From assembly GCA_918797485.1 (NCBI GenBank), contig CAKKNE010000004.1, positions 62,001-126,000 on the forward strand: DNA of 64,000 bases. The letters are read 5' to 3'. Of this stretch, positions 16,815 through 24,549 are shown one piece after another (the stretch's first letter is position 1; the number at the start of each line of letters is the position of its first letter). The notes under the pieces were generated by a model. It saw only the letters and a list, made by a program, of their open reading frames with translations. It was not told the origin of the DNA and made no database searches. Position numbers and translations under genes: made by a program. The DNA comes from Pelagomonas calceolata (taxonomy: Eukaryota; Sar; Pelagophyceae; Pelagomonadales; Pelagomonadaceae).

Positions 16815-19676
16815 ATGCGCTGCGCACTCGTTGCAGCAGTTTTGGCCGCCACCGCGGCTGCCCCGCACCTCTATGCGCATCAGCAGGCGTCGCTCGCGGA
16901 GCTGCGGGCGCAGGCGCCGGCACCAGCGATGCTGCGCGCCGCCGTATTGTTCAGCGGCCACCCGCGCACGTTCCTGACGAGTGAGACGGTCCAAAGCAAT
17001 GTCCTTGCCGGCGTCGACGCGCTCTGCGAGACGGTCCGCTGCGAGGTCTTCGCCGTAGTCGCAAAAACGGACGGCAGCCTCTTCCCGAACGCGGCGCCGC
17101 ACGCGGAAGCATGTGCCGAGGACGTGGTCGACGCGTTCCGCAACCTTCGGAATGCGGCCGTGGGCCGCGTCGTGAGCGCGGAGGACCCGCACCCGGAGTG
17201 GAGGAGAGACGATTGTGAAGCGGACCGGCGGCCGGACCTCAATTATGGGAGGGAGCTCGCCCACGCGCGCGCGGCCTGGGCGCTCGTCAAGAAAGCGGAA
17301 GACGGCTGGACGTACGATGTTGTTACGAGGCTGCGCTTTGACGTCGTGTGGGTGCGCGCGCCGCCGAGCCTCTTGGACATCCTCGTGCCGGCGCCGAATG
17401 ACATCATTTCAGACTTGAACGTCGCCGTCGTGCCGCGGCACCATTTTCCGGTGAATAACCACGTCGCGATCCTGGGAAGGGCGGCCGCGGACGCGTACTT
17501 CGATGGACCCATCCAGGTGTGGCGGAACTGCTCCGAGGACTGGTCCCGGACGCCGGCGTCGCTATCAAACCCCGAGGGGCTCCTGCTGAAGGCGCTGCTG
17601 TATGGTAATGTAGCGGTGCGGCGCGTGCCGCTCTTCTCGACGATCTATAGAAGGGAGGGCGCCGAGTGCGCGCGGCTCCAGGCCTATCGGAGGGGCGACG
17701 CGCGGACCGTGTCGAGGGAGTGCGCGCTCCTCTTCCCGGAGGCGGACCCGCGACGAAGGCGGGCGCCGGCCGAGGGCAGGCTCGTGTACGAAATGAATGA
17801 TATAGGGAAGTATGTCGTCGTCGAGCCGACCACCTACGAAAAAGATATATATGAGACGTGTCGCGAGGTTGATGATGAAGAACTCTGTTCGGCGCACGTG
17901 ACGCAGCTCAGTGCCTTACTGGACATGATCGCCAAGGCACGAGACCTAAGATTGGTGGTCTGGGAGGACTCCTTCGTCTCATCGTCAAGGTTCGCGGATT
18001 TGCAGTTGAATGCCATCGAGCACTGGATGGATTTCGAGAAAAGGCCGCGCGCCTATTTGCGGCTCGACGCCGTTAAATTAGCGAAGGAGATCGAGCTCGA
18101 GGAGGCGTTGCGGAGAGACGCGGCCGTCATCAAACTGCCCAACGAAACGGACTGCGAGGGCGTCGTGCGGGGCGAGTGCACCGTCGACACGATAAGTGGC
18201 GAGCGCGTCGGCGCGACGCTCGAGAACTGGCACTTTGGCGACGTCGGGGACCGGGCGGAAGTGTTATGCGGGTGGGCAGGTTTGGAGGATTTACCTTGCG
18301 GGCGGCTCCACGACTTGCAAAGGATGCGGTGGCGCGCGGCGCGGCGCGGATGCGTCTATAGTAGACCCGACGTGCCATCACTGGTCGCGCGGCCGCCGGC
18401 ACTACTGGAGGAGGTCCACTTCGACCAAAAATCACACGCACCGTCCTACGCGGACGCGTTGTTGTATGCGCCGCCGGCTCCATTGGATACACCGCCCGAT
18501 ACTATACACAAATGGACGGTACCGCGGGCGGGCGTGGCCGCAAAATTGGCGGAGGAGGCCACGGCGGCCTGGCGCCAGTGGGGCTACGACGAAGGCGCCG
18601 TCGAAGAAGCGGCGAGCGACCCCGACTGCATGGTCCTCCAGGTTTTATCAGGAGAGGTCTGGGTCTCGAACAAAACTTTGAAACATTGGGACGCCGGGCT
18701 GGAGGAACGGCCGTGGCGCGAGCAGCGGCGCCTCGCCTTCCTCGAAGTAGTGATGGAGGTCGCTCCCACGCTAAGGGATGTCGAGGTCGCGTTCTGCCCC
18801 GTCGATTGTGTATTAGAGTCGGCTTCAAACAAGAACGGGACGTCGCCCTACGCGCACCTCGGCACTAATACAACGCTGTCGGGCCCCCGGTTAGGCTTAG
18901 TGGCGTGCCGCGGGTCCGCGGATATTCCCGTGCCGGCCTGGTACGCGCGCAGCATCGATTTGGACGAGTCGCTCAAGGGCTGGGACGGGCTCGTGAAGAT
19001 GATCGTCAAGCAGCGGGAGCGGTATTCAGATTTAGCGAGGGACCCGCGCGCCGTGTTCCGCGGCAAAGTTCGGGGCAAGAGCTGCTTCGACTACGACCAA
19101 GAAATTGTAATTCCGACGGATCAGCGGCCTTTGGATTCGCAGCCCTGCGGCCGGCGCGCGCTCATGTCGAGGGGCGCGGCGTTTCCCGATTTGGTGGATG
19201 CGGCGCACGACTACGTCCCTTTGCTCCAGCAGGAGGAGTACCGCTACCAGATTATCGCCGAGGGCCACTGCGGCTGGTCGGACCGGTTAAGATTGGCGCT
19301 CTTCATGGGGCCGCTTTTGCTGGTACAGGAGAGTTCGTGTCGGGAGTTTTATGGGTTGGGTCTCGAGCCCTGGGTCCACTATATACCAATCGACCACGCC
19401 TTCGAGACGCTCGCTTCTGTGGTGATGTGGGCGCGCGACCACCCCGACCTCGTGGCTCTCATAAAGCGGAACATGCACGCGTACGCCGAGCACGCCGTGT
19501 CGGCGGCGTCCGTGCGGGCCTACGCGACGCACGTCCTGCGGCACCTCGGGGCGGCGGCGCGCTACGAGCCGGCCCGCCGCGGCGACGCCGTCCTCGGGTC
19601 TTCGTTGTTTGCGGAGCGGCGGGCGGTTATTGACTCCGTTGTTGCCGAGCATGCGCGGCGCGAGGAGAGTTCCTGA
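16815..19676 (+). CDS. Secreted glycosyltransferase with CAP10 domain
   Basis: A 953-residue protein. I start at 16815 because MRCALVAAVLAATAAAP is a clean signal peptide. About residues 35-330 (AAVLFSGHPRTFLTSETVQSNV...) look like the DUF7796-type glycosyltransferase module. The C-terminal ~250 residues carry the CAP10/Glyco_transf_90 pattern: FRGKVRGKSCF, YRYQIIAEGHCGWSDRLRLAL, LEPWVHYIPID and a final helix. CAP10 domains occur in POGLUT O-glucosyltransferases and fungal xylosyltransferases. Two transferase modules in one chain suggest assembly of a glycan in the ER/Golgi; donor and acceptor unknown. Confidence 0.82.
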   Translation: MRCALVAAVLAATAAAPHLYAHQQASLAELRAQAPAPAMLRAAVLFSGHPRTFLTSETVQSNVLAGVDALCETVRCEVFAVVAKTDGSLFPNAAPHAEACAEDVVDAFRNLRNAAVGRVVSAEDPHPEWRRDDCEADRRPDLNYGRELAHARAAWALVKKAEDGWTYDVVTRLRFDVVWVRAPPSLLDILVPAPNDIISDLNVAVVPRHHFPVNNHVAILGRAAADAYFDGPIQVWRNCSEDWSRTPASLSNPEGLLLKALLYGNVAVRRVPLFSTIYRREGAECARLQAYRRGDARTVSRECALLFPEADPRRRRAPAEGRLVYEMNDIGKYVVVEPTTYEKDIYETCREVDDEELCSAHVTQLSALLDMIAKARDLRLVVWEDSFVSSSRFADLQLNAIEHWMDFEKRPRAYLRLDAVKLAKEIELEEALRRDAAVIKLPNETDCEGVVRGECTVDTISGERVGATLENWHFGDVGDRAEVLCGWAGLEDLPCGRLHDLQRMRWRAARRGCVYSRPDVPSLVARPPALLEEVHFDQKSHAPSYADALLYAPPAPLDTPPDTIHKWTVPRAGVAAKLAEEATAAWRQWGYDEGAVEEAASDPDCMVLQVLSGEVWVSNKTLKHWDAGLEERPWREQRRLAFLEVVMEVAPTLRDVEVAFCPVDCVLESASNKNGTSPYAHLGTNTTLSGPRLGLVACRGSADIPVPAWYARSIDLDESLKGWDGLVKMIVKQRERYSDLARDPRAVFRGKVRGKSCFDYDQEIVIPTDQRPLDSQPCGRRALMSRGAAFPDLVDAAHDYVPLLQQEEYRYQIIAEGHCGWSDRLRLALFMGPLLLVQESSCREFYGLGLEPWVHYIPIDHAFETLASVVMWARDHPDLVALIKRNMHAYAEHAVSAASVRAYATHVLRHLGAAARYEPARRGDAVLGSSLFAERRAVIDSVVAEHARREESS

Positions 19677-20266
19677 GTGTTTTTTGTTGTTATTGTAAGT
19701 GCCTTGTGTGGCTAGTTTTTTTAGCACGAGTTTTTTCTCATTGCGCCGAAGCCAGAAGCCCCACGACGACTCTTCCCTTCAGGCTCAGGCTAGTTACGTC
19801 GCAGGGTCCCCCGTACCCCTCCCGCTCCCCCCGGGCCCACCCGTCCGGCTGGACTAGGACGCAAGGGCTGAGTCACAGGGACTCGCACGCCCCCCCCTCT
19901 TCGGGACGCCCCCCATCAGGATGTGGAACTGGCCGCTGGCTCCTCTTTTAGAACGGGGCCGAAAATCAAGCTGGCCAGGGGAGCGAGAGCTACTACCACT
20001 GCGCCGTGCCTAAGTGTCTGACGGGGAGACCGGCTCCGACCCGCCCAGACGACACCTGATTCCGACACCGTCGGAACGGAACTAAATGGGTTCAATGGAT
20101 GCCGAGCGATTCGGAGGGCCTACGAAAGCTCGGCCGGCGCGGCCAAGGTTACGGGGGGCGGCATGCCGCCGCCCCCAACGCCTCCCAGGTCGAGACCGGC
20201 TCCACTCCGTAGGGTCGGTCCGGTCGCGGGCAGATGAGGCTTGCCGCCGTGTCGGCGACAGAGGCT
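19677..20266. other. Intergenic, nothing recognised
   Basis: About 590 bp between convergent gene ends. It has C-rich runs near 19808-19840 and 19890-19912. Short open frames on both strands are not supported. No tRNA or rRNA structure was seen. Confidence 0.45.
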
Positions 20267-22324
20267 TCAGGGAACGGGCCGGATACCACCGAACGCGCAC
20301 CACTCGATGCCCGAGGATGGGTGCCGTCCGTGTTCCGGGCTCGACCCGCCAATGATAAAGAAAGTGGGCGCGCCATGCCGGCGATGCCCGGAAAGAAAGA
20401 TCGGTTGACCTGCGCGTGGGGCCTTCAACCCAAAGGGCCAAAAGGACGCGACGCGAGAAGGCCAGGATGGTGGAAGTCGCCGGCGCCGCGATGATTTGAC
20501 GACCGCGAGCGACGTAGGTCCCGCGTCGCACCGGCCGCGGACGTAGTCCAGGCACACCGGGGCGCCTCCACCGCGCTCGTCCAGGCGCCGACCGCCCACG
20601 GTCGTCTCCGTCTCGAAGACCGCATCCGGCGGCGGCCGCTCGAGCGGCACCGACCAGGTCGTCGGCGCGGCGCCGTACTGTTGCGGCGCGAATCCGAAGC
20701 TCATCGGCCACGACGGCGGCGCGGGCGCGAAGCCGTATCCGTAACCCACCGGCGGAAATCCAGGAGACGGCGCGTGCCCACCGTAACCGACCGGCGGTGG
20801 CGGGATAGTTCCGGGGTGCAGTCGTAGTCGACCACCGGTCTTCTCCTCTATGGCCGCCCAGAAGACGGTCTGCATCTCCGGGAGGCTCGGCGCGACCCGG
20901 CCCGACGAGACGCCATCGAGCCACCGGCCCGCCTTCCTGAGGCGGTTTAAGCCCGGCGCCGAATAGAGATTCGCCCCGAAGAAGGCGTCAGATTCCAATC
21001 CGACGCGGAAGGGGTCGTCGGCCACGCGCGCCCGCTCCGGAATCCGCGGGCGCTGCGCTACCTCGGCCGCGGCCGGCGCCGGCGCGGCCGCGGCGGCCGC
21101 GGCCATCTCCTTTCTCCTGCGCTCGCGGGCGATCTCGCCGACGCTCGGCGCGGCGGCCGGCGCGGCGGCCGGCGCGGCGACGCCGTCCTCGGGGAGCTCC
21201 TCGAGGCAGTCGACGTCGTCGGCGATGGCCGCCGGCGCGTCGTCATCGTCGGCCTCGACCGCGGCTTCGGCCGCGGCGGGCGCGGGGTCGTCATCGTCGT
21301 CGTCGACGGGCGCGGGCGCGTCCTCGTCCATGCCGGGCTCGGTCGCGACGCCCTCGTCGCCGTCATTCATGTCGGCCGCGCCGCCCTGGGGCACGAGCGT
21401 GCCGTCGGGCTTGAGGATCTCGCGCTCCACGAAGACCTCCAGGGACTCCTCGAACAACACCGCGACTCGCACGGCCCGGTTCACGAGATAGCGCCGCGGC
21501 ATCAATCTAAAGAACTCCAGGACCTGCGACCGGCCGACCTTCTTGAACTTGACGCGCCTTTTGTCGCCCATCCCCTTGCGCATGCACCGTGCAAACATCT
21601 GGAGGTCCCTCGTGTTCTTGATGACGCCGCTCGTGCTGTTCGTGCTCACGTACGGCGTGAGGACCTGGCCCTTGCCCGGCGGTGATCCCGGCGGCCACGT
21701 AACCAACACGCCCGGCTTGGGCCGCGTTGCCTTCTGGTACGGCCCCTGGTTCACGCCGACGACTAAGGTCTGGGCGACGTACGCGTGGACGCCGTTCCGG
21801 TCAGAACCGTCGATCAAGAGACACTCCCATTCCTCATCTTCGAGGACCGTCTTATCGACGTAGTAGACCGTCTTGCCGGAGGACGTGGTCGAGGAGACCG
21901 ACTCCGACCGCTCTAGCGAACCGGCGCGGTCTGCGAGGAGGCGCGCGATCGACTGCGGCGGTTTCTTCCGGCGCGGGTCGTCCTCGCGGTAGCGCGTCCG
22001 CCCCCTCTTCTGCGGCGGCGGCGGCGGCGGCGACTCATCTCTCACCGAATCCGTATCAGAGCCGGCCGTCGGCGCCGTCACCTGGGCCCGTCTGGCAGGC
22101 CGCTTCTTCTTCTTGATAGACCGCTCTTCTTGCGCACCCTTCGTCGTCTCTTCTTCGCGCTGGCGGCGCCGCTCCGCGGCGTCTTCGGCCTCCTTGGCGG
22201 CCGCATCGACCTCCTCGCGCTGCAGGTCCTTAGCTAACCACGCGTCGCCCACCACTTGGTCTCGCTCGTCTCCTACCGTCTCTATGGCCTCTTCGAGGGT
22301 CGTTTTACTCTTGCGCGGCGGCAT
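20267..22324 (-). CDS. Low-complexity protein ending in a broken CCCH motif
   Basis: A 685-residue open frame. The N-terminal 130 residues are charged (KKKKRPARRAQ). About residues 160-320 look globular (TVYYVDKTVLEDEEWECLLIDGS...FFRLMPRRYLVNRAVRVAVLFEE). An acidic/Ala-rich stretch and a Gly/Pro/Tyr-rich stretch (PPVGYGYGFAPAPP) follow. Near residue 605 PVCLDYVRGRCDAG begins like a CCCH zinc finger, then the frame continues into unrelated sequence. Either the last exon is spliced differently and the final ~75 residues are intron, or the finger is truncated. Nucleic-acid binding is plausible. Confidence 0.65.
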   Translation of the reverse strand: MPPRKSKTTLEEAIETVGDERDQVVGDAWLAKDLQREEVDAAAKEAEDAAERRRQREEETTKGAQEERSIKKKKRPARRAQVTAPTAGSDTDSVRDESPPPPPPQKRGRTRYREDDPRRKKPPQSIARLLADRAGSLERSESVSSTTSSGKTVYYVDKTVLEDEEWECLLIDGSDRNGVHAYVAQTLVVGVNQGPYQKATRPKPGVLVTWPPGSPPGKGQVLTPYVSTNSTSGVIKNTRDLQMFARCMRKGMGDKRRVKFKKVGRSQVLEFFRLMPRRYLVNRAVRVAVLFEESLEVFVEREILKPDGTLVPQGGAADMNDGDEGVATEPGMDEDAPAPVDDDDDDPAPAAAEAAVEADDDDAPAAIADDVDCLEELPEDGVAAPAAAPAAAPSVGEIARERRRKEMAAAAAAAPAPAAAEVAQRPRIPERARVADDPFRVGLESDAFFGANLYSAPGLNRLRKAGRWLDGVSSGRVAPSLPEMQTVFWAAIEEKTGGRLRLHPGTIPPPPVGYGGHAPSPGFPPVGYGYGFAPAPPSWPMSFGFAPQQYGAAPTTWSVPLERPPPDAVFETETTVGGRRLDERGGGAPVCLDYVRGRCDAGPTSLAVVKSSRRRRLPPSWPSRVASFWPFGLKAPRAGQPIFLSGHRRHGAPTFFIIGGSSPEHGRHPSSGIEWCAFGGIRPVP

Positions 22325-22708
22325 GATGCTGCGCTTCGTGCACGCACCTGTTAAGCTGCTTCTGCACTGAACTCCGCCGCTGCCCCACCGATTGCGACGG
22401 GGCAGCTTACTATATGCTCGTCAAGGCTCCCTCTTTACGATGCGCACTGCCGCTATGTCCTCGAAACCGCTGCGCGCGCGTTTGCACACAACGGAACGAG
22501 GGCCTTCATTCCTAGTGTCTCTATCACTCTAAGCTGGCCGAATCGCATGAGCTCAAAATCGCTGCAGTTGTGCGCTGAGAGCCATTGCACAGCTGATTTG
22601 CGAGCGCTTCGGTACCATCTATCGTTGTGCGAGCGCTGCTATTGACGCGTCACAGCACAGGCAAACGCCATCGCTCAGTTTCTGCCGGAGCCATACGCCA
22701 TCGCTGTG
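22325..22708. promoter_or_regulatory. Divergent promoter, CCCH-like / MYND genes
   Basis: About 380 bp between divergent starts. It contains one degenerate copy of the CTAG palindrome (22512-22534). No gene is seen. Confidence 0.5.
22512..22534. promoter_or_regulatory. Degenerate copy of the CTAG palindrome, copy 9
   Basis: The ctagtgt half is intact. The other half reads ctaagc in place of cgctagc. It lies 175-190 bp from both divergent starts, the same position as the better copies. Confidence 0.35.
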
Positions 22709-23689
22709 ATGTACGGCACCGATTACAGCAGATGGGACAACATAAAAGATAGCGACGACGACGCGACGGCGCCCGCGCCCGCGCCGATGCCGCCGCCACA
22801 AAAACCGCAGAGCGACCAACCTTTGGACCCGACGAACGTCGCGGCGATGCGCGAGCTGCTGCACGAAATTGATGACGGGCGGCGGCCGCACCTCCTCGCG
22901 GCGATCGAGTGGGTCGAGGCCGCGCGCGCGACGCTTGACCGCGGCGAGGCAGTGGACGACGGCCAGTGCCCCTTCGACCGCGGGTCCGAGCCGTGGTTCT
23001 GGTTTTTGTTGTTGGCGAACAAGCCCCACATCACGCTGCACGGGCCGCACAAGCCGCTTTTGGCAAGACACCGGAGCCCGCGGGAGCAGTGCCAGGTCGA
23101 GGGCCTCATGTGCGCGCACTGCTTCGCGGCGGGGGGCCTCTGGCAGCGGACGCCGCTCCGGCGGTGTTCGGCGTGTTGCTTGGCGTGGTACTGCGGGAAG
23201 GAGTGCCAGCGCGCGGACCGGGCGCGGCACGCGGCCGAGTGCCGCAAGGGCCGCAAGGAATTAAGAGATGCGGTGCGCGCGGCCGAGGCGCGGCGGTTGG
23301 ATGGATTGCTCCCCGCGAACGGCGATCGCCCCGCCTTACGAGCAAGGCACCGCTTGGACGGCTACGGCAAGTCGGCCATGGTCCTGTACGAGGCCGCGGC
23401 CGTCGACGACATTTATGGCGTCGTGACGCGGCCCTGCCACGACGCGAATCAAAGGGACCGGCTGAAGAGCGGGGAGGCCATCTTCAACGTCGGCGACTAC
23501 GCGGACGTGGTAAGGGACCTGGTTGAGGCGGGCCTCGTGACGCCGCTCGACTACAACGGGCCGCTCGAGGAGGGGCGGGCCTTCGGCCGCATCGAGGTCG
23601 TGCTGCCGGAACCGGGCGAGGAGGAGCCCGAGGTTGTTGAAGAGCCGGCGCTTGAAGAGGTGTCGAACAAAGGCACGAGTAACGAGTAA
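22709..23689 (+). CDS. MYND zinc-finger protein
   Basis: A 326-residue protein; the first ATG is at 22709. The N-terminal 40 residues are acidic and Pro-rich. A helical segment precedes the MYND finger at about residues 134-177 (CAHCFAAGG...LRRCSACCLAWYCGKECQRADRARHAAEC), with the expected Cys/His ligand order. The C-terminal half is unassigned and ends in an acidic Glu/Pro tail. MYND fingers bind proline-rich peptides. The stop lies 25 bp from the convergent plastid S20 gene. Confidence 0.85.
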   Translation: MYGTDYSRWDNIKDSDDDATAPAPAPMPPPQKPQSDQPLDPTNVAAMRELLHEIDDGRRPHLLAAIEWVEAARATLDRGEAVDDGQCPFDRGSEPWFWFLLLANKPHITLHGPHKPLLARHRSPREQCQVEGLMCAHCFAAGGLWQRTPLRRCSACCLAWYCGKECQRADRARHAAECRKGRKELRDAVRAAEARRLDGLLPANGDRPALRARHRLDGYGKSAMVLYEAAAVDDIYGVVTRPCHDANQRDRLKSGEAIFNVGDYADVVRDLVEAGLVTPLDYNGPLEEGRAFGRIEVVLPEPGEEEPEVVEEPALEEVSNKGTSNE

Positions 23690-23714
23690 CGTTGTAGTTT
23701 ATAATTACAGGGAC

Positions 23715-24119
23715 CTAGGCCTCGACGGGCTCGGCCTTCGGCGCGCCACCTTTCGACTCGAGGATCAGACCAATCACCTTCTTGCTGAGGCGCGACTTGT
23801 TGCGCGCGGCCCAGTTTTTGTGGTAGATGCCGCGGCGCGTCGCGCGGTCGATGGTCGAGGTCGCCACGCGGGCGCACTCCTTCGCGGCGTCGACGTCGCC
23901 GGCGTCGACGGCCTCCTTGGTCTTGCGCGTCCACGTCCGGACGCGCGACCGCCACGCCGCGTTCGCGACGCGGTTGCGCTCGCTCTGCTTGATGCGCTTG
24001 AGGGCGCCGGGGTTGTTCGCCATCTGCGGCACGACCGCCACTCGTCGCTGGGGTTGCACGGTCGGCGCAAACGCCGCAGAGACGCCCACTGCAATCGCCG
24101 CTAAAAGTCTGCGGACCAT
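23715..24119 (-). CDS. rpsT: Plastid 30S ribosomal protein S20
   Basis: A 134-residue protein. Residues 1-33 are a signal peptide plus transit peptide with cleavage motif SAAFAPTVQ, the phenylalanine signature of import into secondary red plastids. The mature part (MANNPGALKRIKQSERNRVAN...) is bacterial S20, with the KR..Q...R..N.....S..RT pattern and C-terminal KKNA-like helix (YHKNWAARNKSRLSKKV). S20 binds 16S rRNA in the small subunit. The gene is nuclear here, as in other stramenopiles where rpsT has left the plastid. Confidence 0.93.
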   Translation of the reverse strand: MVRRLLAAIAVGVSAAFAPTVQPQRRVAVVPQMANNPGALKRIKQSERNRVANAAWRSRVRTWTRKTKEAVDAGDVDAAKECARVATSTIDRATRRGIYHKNWAARNKSRLSKKVIGLILESKGGAPKAEPVEA

Positions 24120-24549
24120 GGCTGCGGCGCGAGTTATTTCTCGGCGGCGGGCGTAGGAGTCTAGGAGCTGTTTTCACACGGCTCGGAGGGGTTTGGCGAT
24201 TCTCGCACAGCCCAGGCGGAGGCGTAATTGGGCAATGTCAACCAGCTCTGCCCCGCTCGGTCGCTAGCCCGAACCGCGCCCGAGACCCGTCGCCTCGCTT
24301 TCGACTAGTGCTCAGAGAGCTCCTACGCCTCGCAAACGCAAGAAACTGGCCGTCTCTCGCGCGACTGTCATCTCTCAACTTGGTCTGGGCGTCGCGCTGG
24401 CACACAAACGCGCCATAGACTACCCATTGGTGGCTTCATCGGACTCATTAATAGCGCATAGTTCGACCACAGAGCCCACGTAACGTGAGCGTGCCGCGAA
24501 TCACTGCAACAAGACCACCTTGCTGCACCACAGCCCTGCTGGCGGCAAA
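24120..24549. promoter_or_regulatory. Shared promoter of two plastid-protein genes
   Basis: About 430 bp between the divergent S20 and KEA3-like genes, both for plastid proteins, so co-regulation is possible. I see no palindrome copy and no gene. Confidence 0.45.

Noticed and set aside
19677-20266. Possible tRNA or 5S-like sequence near ggttcaat
   Set aside because: No cloverleaf, acceptor stem or internal promoter boxes could be made to fit.
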